Assembly (NCBI RefSeq): GCF_905147045.1
Contig: NC_065891.1
Location: 9,557,001-9,621,000 of the forward strand
DNA from: Nymphalis io
Taxonomy: Eukaryota > Arthropoda > Insecta > Lepidoptera > Nymphalidae
DNA length: 64,000 nucleotides
Direction: 5' to 3'
The notes below the pieces were generated by a model. The model had not been told where the DNA came from, ran no database searches, and saw only the letters and a list, made by a program, of their open reading frames with translations. Shown piece after piece: positions 25,501 to 34,482 of the stretch. Numbering within the stretch: the first letter of the stretch is position 1; each line of letters begins with the position of its first letter. Made by a program: the position numbers and the translations under genes.

Positions 25501-28500
25501 GTACGTCGTATTTCGTTCAAGAATGTCTTAATTTCAAAAGAGAGTTAAGTTAGGATATACATAAAACCTATATACATATAAATACTGTAGTTGTACTTTT
25601 TAAATATTTTTTTTTATCTTGTTATGCTATTATTTACATTATTAATTAATTTATTATTTTTTTAATAATATGAAAATATATTTTTTAATAATTACTTATT
25701 TAAAAAAATCAACGTTAAGTAATTACGCTTAGTGATTTAAAATAAAAGTCATAAAAGACGTTCTGTTTTCAATTTAATTAGCATTAAAACAAATACAAGT
25801 GATTTAAATCGAGAACGATTTCGCAAGGTTTCTACTTAGAATGCGTGTGACGTTTTTAACGTATTGAGTGTCAAGTAGGGTATGCAGCTAATTAAATTAA
25901 TGTTCTCATGAAACAAAGCACGTTGCAAGTTTTGCAACGAGAGTTGATGACTTCAAACAAATTTTAATTTAACAGCTCGCCGTATAATTGGAAACGAATA
26001 ATAAGTATACAAAGACTTAATATTATTAATAAGATAGTGCGATGTAATGCGAATATTTGTCTTTATGCTAAACAAAATAAATGGGAGCCCTAAATTTTTT
26101 TCTTAATAATTTTGCATCCTCCACTCTTTTGTTATTCGTGGCCCCATTATATGTAGTAGAAACATACTATGAAGCAAAGAGGAGGAACGAGTCCAATTCT
26201 TACATATTAAGCTATTCTCATAATCTAAATTGCAGGCAAAAACAAGGTTTATTATGATAGTGCAAAAGTACGTTCAAGAGGACGACATTTATATGCAAAT
26301 GCTTGTCCTTTTTAGTGCTTGACCTCCATTATTTGAAGTGGGTGAGTACAGTATTACGTAGTGTTTTGCTTGCAATAGGGTTCAGCGACCTGTTACGGTC
26401 ACTATTCAATCGAGATCGAGCATGCGCGTCGCTTTCATCCTTCGAGACAGCTATTATGCGACTTCTAGTCGCATTATGTGTCTTATAATAGTCGGACATT
26501 CAACCTCCATGTGTATGATTTTTAAGGGATGCTAGGGTTGGCACAACCGCAGAAGACGGTTGCTGATTTAAGACTGAAGGTATTTTTGATGGGTGTTTTC
26601 AAACGCAGGGCCGGGTCAGTGGGTCGCGCAGCTTCCCAAAGCTTCTGGGAGAGACGCGCCTCTATCGACCGCGTGCCGCCATATTAGGGCTGTCAATTTT
26701 TGGATATTTAATTGATCTTACATTTTTGTAATAAACCATATTGAACCAGATTATAACAATAACAATTAACGATTTTAAGTTAGAAGCTACAACTATTATT
26801 TGAATTGCGAGGGATTTTGTGCAGCATTGCACTTTTCGATTCTGTCTAACGCGGTCCTCACGAAATAACCTTTACCAAGCACTCGATGCATTGTTTAAGC
26901 GACCCTCCTAATAACACCCTATCGTTGAACTATAAAATCCCTCATGCCATTAGTACAATTTACAATATAGGGGCGTCGGTTGCCGGCCCTGGATTGTGAG
27001 TTTTACGCGCAGCATCCATTTCTGCGCAACTCTCGGCGCACTCGAGCCGCGGGTACAGAGCAAAGCCGCACCTTCAAACTTCCGGAGTCATTTTGCTCAG
27101 TAAAGGCTCCTCGCAAGCCCTTCTTGACCCGTTCCTTATCCTTATCCCAGTACCCCGTGATATGTCCATCATATTGTGTTGTGTCCCGGCTTAAGTGAAG
27201 TGCAATGGCGAAGGATAAGCATCAGCCCATGGAGGCTGAAGTGAAGGTCGCCACGGTGGAGCTAGAGGCGGTAGACAACATGGCTACGCTGCCCGTCGGT
27301 CAGCACCGGCAGCAGGGTAGCGATATAGCAATTGCTGAGAAGCATAATACAGCTAACAAAGAGATGGAGCTCAAGTGCGTTCAGCCGAAGCCGTCGAAGA
27401 AGTATGACTCGAATATTATTGGTTCCTATTCTATTTCATATTAGTAAGCCTTTAGATAATAGATAACATCGTTTTAAAAATAATATCAATGTCCATACAT
27501 TTTTTATATAAAAAAAAGTGTATAAGTAGGTACGTGTTATAAAATATATATTTAAGCACCTAATTCATTGTAAATAAATTTTGTATTTCATGTATATTTC
27601 ATTCGTGAATTTATCTCCATTTTATGCTCTACCTTTTCACCTTCTTTTGTCCATGACCCAGAATGCTAATACGCGGCGGGTTATGAATAGTGGCCTAACT
27701 TAACCTGGATTTTTATAAATTATGCAGAATTTAAAAGCTTATTTTATTATTTTATGAATAAAGAAAGTTTTTAAATTTTATCCTATGTCAGTGAATGGAA
27801 CAATATTTATAATTATTTATATTAAGAAGAGAATGTATGAAGAAATTTTTAATGTAGGCTTTGTTACTTTTTTCACGTCTCTATTTTATACTTTAGCGAA
27901 AATTAGGTTAGATATCTAATAATATTATATCCATGAGCAATTCTTGTATGAATCTATTTATATACAAAACATTTATTTAGTGTTTCTTGGAAACGGCTCT
28001 AACAATTTGTCTCATATATTGTATTTGGATAAGGCTTTTGCTTTTTAAGTTTATCTATACATGTATTTTCTGAAAAAAAGAAAAATTTCACAATAAATCC
28101 AACTATTAGAGCCGAGCGAAGATCGGTCGCCCAGGTACTACATTTTAAATACCTTAGTACGACTAATAGCCATTTAATCGCTAGTGTCAACTTTTAAAAA
28201 ACTTTTTATAGCAATTACGTAGCGGTAACAATATTGCTACGCTTTATATTTAAATGTATTAAATATAAAACCTTTAACGGGATGGGGTTTCGAGTTAGTG
28301 ACGATGCTTTTCTTTGTTTCGTTTGTTGTTTCTTTATTTCTTTGTATGTGTCATTATTTACAATATTACAATGATTTCCTAATATATACTTATTAGTAAA
28401 TGAAAATTCTAGGTACACTGGAGTCATTATTATTTTTTCGTCTATGAAGAGAATGAAAAAATACTTGCAACAATTTTTTTTTTGCAGAACTTCGCTGTTC

Positions 28501-31500
28501 ATTATCTCAAGTTTCATCTACGCGAAGCTTCTCGTAGTTGTGTGTATCGCTTACGTCATCAGCGATGTAATCACTCACAATCTCCCTCTTTACTACTACG
28601 AGGGATTTTTCACCTACTTGTATGGCATGAGCATATTGTTTTTGCTCTACGTTTTCTGCTTCTTACTACAAGGTCAGTTATTTACATATTATGCTGTGTA
28701 TAATCTACTATTTCATTAATCTTGATAAAAGTAACTATGTCAATTTATTACCAGAAAGTGCATGCTGCAATGGTAGCCCCCCAAAACCAAAACCCCCACC
28801 TAAAGAGAAGAAGCAAAAGAAAGAAAAAGAAAAGAAAAGTAAAGACAAAGAAGGTAAAGAAGGAAAGGACGGAAAGAAAGATGGCAAGAAAGACGGAAAA
28901 AATAAAGACAAAGATAAGAAAGAAGAAAGTGGAAAGGACAAGGCAGCCAAAGAGAGCAAAAAACAAAGCCAGTTTCAGGTGCGTGTCAACTCTCCTATCA
29001 ACTATCGCACATCATCAGCACATCCAATAAAATGTTTATAACACAGTTATCATATCACTTTGTTACTTCATTGTGTTGTTCTGTGTTAGTTAACATATAA
29101 TATCTTCACGTTTATTTTTTTTATTATGTAACTATTTAAGTTTTGTGATCCTTTAGCACTCTATCGCAAATTTATTTATAAGCTTTTCACTCAACCCTGA
29201 TTTTTGTAAATGCTTCGTTAGGACGTGACTGGCGCATGAATCCCCTTTTTGTTTATGCCGCCTACTTTTTGTTTTTTCCATATCATTTGGGCAGGAGGTG
29301 TATCCCCGTAAGATGCGTGATAAAGTACGACAACAACAATTGCAAATTCAAATGGCGCAATTATATGCCTCAGAACAGGTGAGGTATACCTAGAAGGTCC
29401 TGCTTATCATATGCGTTTTGTATTATCACGGAAAGCTTTGGATGTGCTGTTGTTCTATCGTGTGTGATTGCGAAAATGTACAATGCTTATTTACTCGGCT
29501 ATTATACCGTTTTTGCTTTATGAATTAGTAAATTATTTATATCGTTAATATTATGTGTTACGCTACTATATTGAATGTACCCAAAATTAATAACAACCAA
29601 ATTTTTTCTTCTAGTAAATCACTCACTAATAAACCTGCAGATACTATTGCAAGTTTATATGTAATGATTAAACTTCATATTATTTTATATACGATACGTT
29701 GTGTTTATAGTGGTTTATAAACATTTTAAACATTAATAATAAAACATTTTTTTAAATAACTTTTAAATCTTCCTTTAGCAACAAGATGTCGTGGAGTTGG
29801 AAGCAGGACCCGTGTCCCGGCCAATGCGCCGTCGAAAGACTTCACAGAATGAACATAGCCATGGCAGCTTTTTCCTAAGAATCGGCGCTATTGGTATATA
29901 AAACTTTTTTTTTTTCTAACGTTGATGGCGGTTTTTTTTATAAATATGTTTACATATATTTTGAATCTTTATATTTTGTTTTTACAGCTTTCGGCCTGGG
30001 AACAATGATATATAACGGGTTGGAGTTTGGGACATTCTTCGAATTGCCGTTAGAGTCACCTTGCTATTTGATTTTGAAGGGTGTAAATCCGGTTCTTCAA
30101 ATGGTTTTTACTTTCATGCAAATGTATTTTATATTTATGAATTCAAGAGTGAGTACCTAACAAATTTATTTGTATGTATACTATTTTTAAGAAATTATAA
30201 CTACTAATTATAAAAAACTATAATTACTTTCTATTCTTATTATTTTAGTTAAATATACATCGATTCAAAGTTATAGCCAGATTCGGTTTGATGCATGTCG
30301 TTGCTACTAATATATGTGTCTGGATAAGAACTCTGGTCTTAGAGTCACTAAAGGAAATTACTGATTATCACGTAAAGAACCCCCAAGGCATTCCCGGAGA
30401 AGGTGTACTTGGAAGTAAGTTTTTAATTTGAAGCATCATCTCATGTAAGATATAATTTCAAACAACAAAATACCTAATGAAATTATAATTTCAAGAAGTA
30501 ATCCGGAAACATACTTTGAGACATTCTGGAAAAGTTTTTGGCGCCGTTACTTCCGCTACGACTACGATAGCTTCAACTGCAGCTACTATTGCAAAATCTA
30601 CTGGAGAACAGATTATAAATGCAATATCTGTAACTACTTCTACGCCTACAACAACTCCCACTACGAGTAAGTTTCCGATTACATTTATTCATTCTTATTT
30701 GTTAGATTCTGCATAACTTCCTATTAACATAACTAAACCCTTCATTTAACTGCATGTATGTTATTAAAATAAGCATTGGACTAACTTTTCAGCGACTTCA
30801 TCATATTATAACATGGGTGGTTCCATTCCTAAATCAAAAATAATTGACTCGATAAAGACAACTTTAGGGTATGACACTGGAATAGCTTATGGTCGAGACT
30901 TTAAAGATTCATGGCCAAATGATAACCCCTTTACAACGACTTCCACTGCAGCACCAATAACTGTAGGGGCTGATAAAGTGACACAATCACAAACAGCCAT
31001 GTTGGAGGTGTTTCAATGGCTTTATTCCTCTACCATGAAACCTATTGTAAGCACTATGTCTACCTTGCTGATGCCAAGCACTACTGGATCATTACCATCA
31101 GTTAGAGACGAATGGGGAAATAGTATCGAAACGTACCGTGTCGATGAACCACCACATTCACCAGGTTTGTCGACGGAGTGTCTTCCATCTTCGTTTTTGG
31201 TTCCCCGCCATAGAGATTATAGTTTGCGTTTATTTTTTTATCGAGTAGGTCTAGGTGCACATGTTTTTATTTTTAATTAATTATTCATTGTACACAAGTG
31301 TAAGCATGTTGGTGTTTAGTTTCAATTGCACAAATAAAACGAAAATATTTTTGTTATAAATAATAAAGCTATTTACAATGTAAAATTATAAACATTATAT
31401 GGTTTATAATGTCAAGTTTTTACTTCTAAATGAGCCGTAAATGTTTGTAATATAATTACATTTTTAATGTTCCAATTTCACTTACTTTATATTTTGAGAA

Positions 31501-34482
31501 TGTTATTTTTTATTTTATATATCGTTAAACTTAACTTATATTTTGGCTTAACTTGTTTAAAACTTCATTTAACATTATTTTATTTTTGTAGCCAACAACG
31601 CAACAGAAATCTTTGAATCGTTCGACAATCTGAATCCTGCTGCTTTAATTGCCAACATCGACAATACGACAGTATGTGGACGCAACCCAATAATGGGGAC
31701 AATTGTTTCGGATTCAGCTCCTTATCTTTATCCATTCATTATCGAATACTCTCTGATTGGAGCTGCTGTCATTTATGTCATGTGGAAACATATTGGGCGA
31801 TATCCTAGGTAAGCTTAAAACAATAACTTATCAATTTTCTTGATATAACAACAGCTTAGAATATTTTTAGTTTACGCATTTACTCAGGTTTTTATTGATA
31901 AAATTAAAAATCATTTACACCACTGCACGACTAGTATAGTACTAACACCAAAACCATCGCATACGTTAATGACGTGTGCGTACGTGTTTGGTTGCAGCGT
32001 GGCCAGCGATGAAGATCTGGAAAGACGTCTGGAGGCTGTTCTGTCCCGCAGGGCAGCGGCGTTAGCGGCGGCTCAACGTGGCAATCGTGTTGACTGCGCT
32101 GGTGCATCGAAGGGACTCTTCTGTGGACTCCTGCTCCTGGTCGCTTCTCTCATCTGCTTAATTCTCTTCTTCGTCCTGATAAGACATCAAGAGTTGAAGC
32201 GTTTATCGATTTATTTAGCAGATGTTTCCCATTGCGCACTGATGGTGCTGTCAATTTTTGCTATTCTCATTGGATTTATTCGGTAAGAAAATCATTTATT
32301 TGAAATTTTAATTTATATATATATATTTATATTTTAATATAAATATTTAATATATATATATTTTAATTTATTTGAAAAGCATTCATAAAATATTTCTTTT
32401 TTATCAAGCCCAAGTAGTAGTCAAGTATATTTTATGTGACTTAAATCATAATCATTTAAAAGGTTTTGCTTAACATTTTCTTAGTGTTAGATATTTAGTG
32501 TTATTTTTTTTTAACATTTATACATTTATTGGAATAGCGTTTAACCATAGAATTAATTTATTTACCTTTTGTTTGTGTTTAATTTATTTGTTTATTGTGT
32601 TCATTTATCATTTTTGTTTTTTCCCTCCCATTCTTAACTCTATAATAACTTCCCGTAACATTCCTTAAATCCTTTTACATGATTAATTTTAATTGCTCCA
32701 ACTTCGGGCACATTTCGTGCACTCTCATATGTTGTTAATAATGATCACAAACGCTTTGTTTTATGACAACATAAACACACATTTATCTTTAATATTTTTT
32801 AATATACATGTTTACCGGTTTTGGTTTATCTAAAATACTGTGTAGTGGTAGAAAAATGAAATGGAGCTCAAATCCTTCCTCCTGTACCGAACCTCTTCGC
32901 AGGGTACAATCACTGAAGTTCCGCTCAGAAGAGCAATCGGACTTGAATGATATTCTACTGCGTGTGTCGGCGTTTGGACTCTTCGTGTATGCTGTATTTA
33001 GTGTTATTGCTGGCGGCATGGGCGCTTTCACCCACGAACCGAATCTTCTTGTCATGATTACCGGATGTTTGAGCGTTCTTCAGGTAAATGATGCAATATA
33101 TAATTATGTGATAAGAGTACTATCGCATGCAAAATATACGTTTATAAATAAGTAGTATATAATAATATGCTATAAGTAAGTAGTATATAATAATTTACTA
33201 CTTATTGCTAAAATGCAAGAAATGATGCTGAGAATGTTACTGCACTCGTATTTTTTGACAATTTGTGATATTTTCTTTTACAATTAAAACAAAAACGAAA
33301 AACATAATCGTAATTCTGTGGCATTCGGGTAAGAAAATGTGAGTCACCCTTACTTTCCGACAATTAATTGAATTCGTTAATCTACTGTAAAGCTATGTTC
33401 TATTTCTTACAGGTTGTTCTGCAACTGTTATTTATTGCGGATGTTTCTCGTCGCCGTGTACATCTTCCCGAACAAGAGCGCAGCAAGCCAGCTCGTCAAG
33501 CCGTTACTTTCCTGCTTATTTGCAATGTCACCATGTGGCTGATCTACACCTTTGAAGCACAGAAAGTTCTCGCTAATCCGGTAATTTATTTGAGGACTTA
33601 AATAAGATAAAAATTAAAAATAATTTCTGTGCAAATCATGACCGCGTGGAATGGTGGCAAGAATGTTAATAGAATTTTCTTGTGGAATCGCAATTCCGAT
33701 TCTTAATAAAATGAACCAGCCTTCCTGTCGCTAGTAGAGGCAATAAAATGGGTAATATTTTAAATGGTAATGGTAAAAATGTTTAGAATAGATAGGCTGG
33801 CGAGCATATGGGCCACCCGGTGGTAAGTGGTCATCAACCCCTATAGACATTGCCATTGCCAGAAATGTTAACCATTACTTACATCACCTATGCGCTGCCA
33901 ACCTTGGAAATTAAGATGTTATGTCTCTCTCACCCTTATCAACAATATCAAGTACTGCTGTTTTGCGGTAGAATATCTGATGTGTGGGTGGAAGTAGGTT
34001 CCAGACAAGCTTGCACAAAGTCCTACCACCATATGTATTCTTTTCCTTCCTACAAGTAATCCAAAGTCCTTCAGCAACGTAACAAAATATATATGATATG
34101 ATGTATTTTCCTATTTTAACAGATTTGTGTTTAATTTACCTCTTAGTATGTTTGGTTCAAAGTTTGCAATTGAATTTTAAGCGAGCTCCGCCAAACCGGT
34201 AAAATTGCGTTTTCGCACACACCTTTGGTTCTGATTGATAACAATATGGTATAACACATTAAACTCATTTTTGCATTTAAATATAATCTTTAAAATAATT
34301 TAAACATTTTTCATAATTACTGCTATTTCTAAATATTTTAGGTTCAACTCGATTTCTACGGATTCGTCGCCTGGTCTCTTGTCCAACGTTTTACACTCCC
34401 GCTTTGCATCTTCCATCGTTTCCACTCAGCGGTTACTCTCGCTGAAATATGGAAGACCAGCTACAAAGCGCGCTTGGAGTGA
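19384..34482 (+). CDS. Otop: otopetrin proton channel gene, full coding span (spliced)
   Basis: The gene encodes a multi-pass plasma-membrane channel of the otopetrin family, which conducts protons and in insects serves acid sensing and related roles. At least 15 coding exons were placed by GT-AG ends and frame. From the internal ATG exon at 27205 the summed coding length is 2664 nt (887 residues plus stop); from exon 19384 it is 2787 nt. Both are divisible by three. Twelve hydrophobic segments can be placed: two in 28488-28672, two across 29779-30148, one in 30249-30414, one in 31592-31808, two in 31998-32282, one in 32903-33083, one across 33083/33413, one in 33413-33580 and one in the last exon. 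The TM2-TM3 loop (cytosolic by family topology) is extremely Lys-rich. The TM5-TM6 loop (extracellular) is long, Thr/Ser-rich and modular. Insects have several otopetrin paralogues; which one this is cannot be settled here. Confidence 0.93.
20014..20177 (+). CDS. Otop: otopetrin long-form exon B
   Basis: GC-rich exon starting LNSDGYGSHTSPARAPLVTD and ending QPETKPKNA plus two bases of Lys. Acceptor CTATAG, donor AA|GTTAGT. It is acidic and low in hydrophobics, so cytosolic. Its two overhanging bases AA join the A at 28488 to complete Lys, in the same phase as the alternative exon at 27205-27401. The intron to 28488 is about 8.3 kb and contains SINE-C, SINE-D and RTE insertions. Confidence 0.85.
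20318..20595 (+). mobile_element. SINE-C, near full-length, tRNA-headed with ATT tail
   Basis: The tRNA-like head has GGCGTGGTTGGTAGACACTT (A-box region), CCTTTCACGCCGAAGG (anticodon arm resembling Glu-type CTTTCAC) and GGGTTCGATTCCCACCC (B box and T arm). The body includes GAACATGTCTGTTTGTCCTG and GGGATCAGATGGCCGTG, and the copy ends in (ATT)n. TAATTCCA precedes and follows the element and may be part of a target duplication. It lies in an otopetrin intron. Confidence 0.85.
20976..21050 (+). mobile_element. SINE-A 5' fragment
   Basis: TTAGTGGTAAGGCTTTGTGT, CAGCCGATCTGTCTAAGCAG and GTACTTAGGTTGC resemble the first ~60 bases of SINE-A only. Short and degraded. Confidence 0.4.
21051..22264. 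other. intronic AT-rich DNA
   Basis: No exon or recognised element. It lies within the long-form otopetrin intron between 20177 and 28488. Confidence 0.5.
22265..22330 (-). repeat. tRNA-like remnant (A-box region)
   Basis: On the minus strand, AGTCCAGATAGCTCAGTGGC followed by TAGACCACGTG resembles a tRNA D arm. No matching acceptor or T arm closes a full tRNA, so this is probably another decayed SINE head. Confidence 0.35.
22497..22850 (+). mobile_element. RTE-like LINE, C-terminal ORF fragment
   Basis: An uninterrupted frame from about 22500 to the stop at 22842-22844 encodes the C-terminus of an endonuclease/reverse-transcriptase protein. It starts RRIFGPFVENERWRTRYNHE. Diagnostic motifs include LRWAGHVVRMDE, PKRLLEGRPEG, RPKLRWLDGVERD and WRDLLDQAKAHPRL. 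These match the tail common to many insect RTE-like pol proteins. The element is 5'-truncated, leaving about 115 codons without a disabling mutation, so the insertion is fairly young. The short 3' tail contains GATGATGAATCATTATCA. It sits in an otopetrin intron in the sense orientation. Confidence 0.85.
23160..23510 (+). mobile_element. SINE-D, tRNA-headed
   Basis: The head is TTAGTCTAGTGGCTTGATA (A-box-like), CCGCAGACCGCAAGGTCC (anticodon arm, GCA as in tRNA-Cys) and TGGGTTCAAATCCCAGG (B box and T arm). A body follows with TTGTCAGTAGCTGTCGGGAG, TGAAAGCACGTATAGCAGTT and GTTGCCACCGGATTATGAGA, ending near GGCCGAAATCGGCCAG. The long non-tRNA body rules out a genuine tRNA gene. A shorter copy is at 15785-15850. 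Confidence 0.75.
23966..24245 (+). mobile_element. SINE-C, near full-length
   Basis: It is the same element as 20318-20595, with head GGTGTGGTTGGTAGATGC, B box AGGTTCGATTCCCACCC, body GGGATCAGATGGCCGTGTGT and an (ATT)n tail. Point differences from the first copy are few. It is in an otopetrin intron, sense orientation. Confidence 0.85.
24755..24905 (+). repeat. dispersed repeat with ACTGACTGACTCATCACGAG motif
   Basis: TATACAAGCGAAATACCACT, GACTGACTCATCACGAGG and, further on, CACGTGAACGCTAGCTAA form a string I associate with a common lepidopteran dispersed repeat. There is no second copy in this window, so the call rests on recollection of the motif. Confidence 0.4.
24906..26749. other. intronic DNA leading to the internal promoter
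   Basis: Mostly AT-rich. From about 26300 the GC content rises. A small inverted repeat (ATGCGAC at 26456, GTCGCAT at 26468) and a GC-rich patch at 26600-26690 lie upstream of the alternative first exon. No coding exon seen. Confidence 0.45.
26931..26965 (+). promoter_or_regulatory. candidate TATA promoter of the otopetrin short form
   Basis: TATAAA at 26931-26936 stands about 25-30 bp before a plausible start region (ATTAGTACAA, around 26950-26962). A leader of about 240 nt with higher GC then precedes ATG 27205. Motif and position are visible; the start site is inferred. Confidence 0.4.
27162..27194 (+). promoter_or_regulatory. upstream ORF in the otopetrin short-form leader
   Basis: ATG at 27162 opens a ten-codon frame (MSIILCCVPA) that stops at 27192-27194, ten bases before the main ATG at 27205. 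If the leader starts near 26960 this would be the only upstream ATG, and it could lower translation of the short form. Function is inferred. Confidence 0.4.
27205..27401 (+). CDS. Otop: otopetrin alternative first coding exon (short form)
   Basis: The ATG has a good context (AGTGCAATGGCG) and starts MAKDKHQPMEAEVKVATVEL, continuing to CVQPKPSKK. Composition is distinctly coding. The donor AA|GTATGA leaves two bases AA, exactly as exon B at 20177 does, so either exon completes Lys with the A at 28488. The ends of the two alternatives also resemble each other (QPETKPKNAK versus QPKPSKK). Both encode hydrophilic cytosolic N-termini. Reading past the donor reaches a stop at 27442-27444, so splicing is needed. 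I infer alternative promoter use. Confidence 0.8.
27445..28487. other. otopetrin intron before the common exon
   Basis: AT-rich, no repeat or exon recognised. It ends in a long T run and GCAG acceptor at 28484-28487. Confidence 0.6.
28488..28672 (+). CDS. Otop: otopetrin common exon C (TM1, TM2)
   Basis: It encodes the first two membrane segments: SLFIISSFIYAKLLVVVCIA then, after THNLPLYYYEG, FFTYLYGMSILFLLYVFC. The YYYEGFFTYLYG stretch is strongly typical of insect otopetrins. Starts in phase 2, ends in phase 1 at CAAG|GTCAGT. Confidence 0.93.
28755..28978 (+). CDS. Otop: otopetrin exon D, Lys-rich cytosolic loop
   Basis: It encodes ESACCNGSPPKPKPPPKE followed by about 50 residues that are mostly Lys, Glu, Asp and Gly (repeats such as KDGKKDGKNKDKDKK), ending KKQSQFQ. 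It lies in the TM2-TM3 loop, which faces the cytosol in this family. The DNA is purine-rich on this strand. Short Lys/Glu repeats suggest expansion by slippage. Acceptor ACCAG, donor CAG|GTGCGT, phase 0. Confidence 0.9.
29295..29378 (+). CDS. Otop: otopetrin exon E, 28-residue symmetric exon
   Basis: 84 nt, phase 0 at both ends, encoding EVYPRKMRDKVRQQQLQIQM then AQLYASEQ. Gln-rich and probably helical. Acceptor GGCAG, donor CAG|GTGAGG. Its removal would keep the frame, so it may be an alternatively used exon in the cytosolic loop. Confidence 0.8.
29779..29893 (+). CDS. Otop: otopetrin exon F (end of cytosolic loop, start of TM3)
   Basis: It encodes QQDVVELEAGPVSRPMRRRK then TSQNEHSHGSFFLRIGAI, entering TM3 at its end. 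MRRRKTS is a possible basophilic kinase site. Acceptor TTTAG, donor G|GTATAT, phase 1. Confidence 0.9.
29991..30148 (+). CDS. Otop: otopetrin exon G (TM3, TM4)
   Basis: It encodes AFGLGTMIYNGLEFGTFFEL, a conserved otopetrin TM3 region, and TM4 within LKGVNPVLQMVFTFMQMYFI. Ends MNSR at AGA|GTGAGT, phase 0. Confidence 0.95.
30249..30414 (+). CDS. Otop: otopetrin exon H (TM5)
   Basis: It encodes LNIHRFKVIARFGLMHVVAT then NICVWIRTLVLES, the conserved TM5 with the F.L.H..ATN..VW motif of otopetrins. It ends GEGVLG plus one base at the GTAAGT donor, phase 1. Confidence 0.95.
30496..30666 (+). CDS. Otop: otopetrin exon I, Thr-rich extracellular loop (symmetric)
   Basis: 171 nt, phase 1 at both ends. 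After VIRKHTLRHSGKVFG it encodes a Thr/Ala/Ser-rich stretch (SATTTIASTAATIAK, later TTSTPTTTPTT), suggesting O-glycosylated, mucin-like sequence in the TM5-TM6 extracellular loop. The acceptor is ambiguous: AAGAAG permits starts at 30496 or 30499, changing one residue. Confidence 0.85.
30793..31164 (+). CDS. Otop: otopetrin exon J, extracellular loop (symmetric)
   Basis: 372 nt, phase 1 at both ends, 124 residues. It continues the TM5-TM6 loop: TTSSYYNMGGSIPKSKI, GYDTGIAYGRDFKDSWPNDN, then further Thr/Ser-rich sequence. Ends DEPPHSP at CAG|GTTTGT. Hydrophilic throughout. Confidence 0.88.
31592..31808 (+). CDS. Otop: otopetrin exon K (end of loop, TM6)
   Basis: It encodes ANNATEIFESFDNLNPAAL with sequon NAT, then DNTTVCGRN with sequon NTT and a Cys, consistent with an extracellular face. 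TM6 follows in YLYPFIIEYSLIGAAVIYVM with the conserved PYLYPF.IEYSLI signature. Phase 2 donor AG|GTAAGC. Confidence 0.95.
31998..32282 (+). CDS. Otop: otopetrin exon L (TM7, TM8)
   Basis: It encodes a cytosolic Arg/Ala-rich linker (DLERRLEAVLSRRAAAL), then TM7 (GLFCGLLLLVASLICLILFF) and TM8 (SHCALMVLSIFAILIGFI). Coding GC is high. Acceptor TTGCAG, donor CG|GTAAGA, phase 2. Confidence 0.95.
32903..33083 (+). CDS. Otop: otopetrin exon M (TM9 and start of TM10)
   Basis: It encodes RVQSLKFRSEEQSDLNDILL, then TM9 (FGLFVYAVFSVIAGGMGAF) and the beginning of TM10 (NLLVMITGCLSVLQ). Ends phase 0 at CAG|GTAAAT. Confidence 0.95.
33413..33580 (+). CDS. Otop: otopetrin exon N (TM10 end, TM11)
   Basis: It encodes VVLQLLFIADVSRRR, a cytosolic RRVHLPEQERSKPARQ linker, and TM11 (VTFLLICNVTMWLIYTFEAQ). 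Phase 0 at both ends. Donor CCG|GTAATT. Confidence 0.95.
33788..34032 (-). mobile_element. SINE-A in the last otopetrin intron
   Basis: Minus-strand copy from GGCTGGCGAGCATATGGGCC to CCTACCACC. An internal deletion removed the CCTGTAATTACACTGGC segment (TTATGTCTCTCTCACCC at the junction). It is antisense to the gene. Confidence 0.85.
34342..34482 (+). CDS. Otop: otopetrin last coding exon O (TM12)
   Basis: It encodes VQLDFYGFVAWSLVQRFTLP then LCIFHRFHSAVTLAEIWKTS and YKARLE, with TGA at 34480-34482. The YG..AW.L.QR.T.PL.IF.RFHS signature is the conserved otopetrin C-terminus, so the stop is where the family normally ends. Confidence 0.95.
   Translation, partial: VQLDFYGFVAWSLVQRFTLPLCIFHRFHSAVTLAEIWKTSYKARLE

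Noticed and set aside
28722..29030. Alternative-frame Lys-rich and minus-strand Phe/Ser-rich open frames at 28722-29041
   Set aside because: They are other-frame readings of the purine-rich otopetrin exon D. Splice sites and phases fix the real frame.
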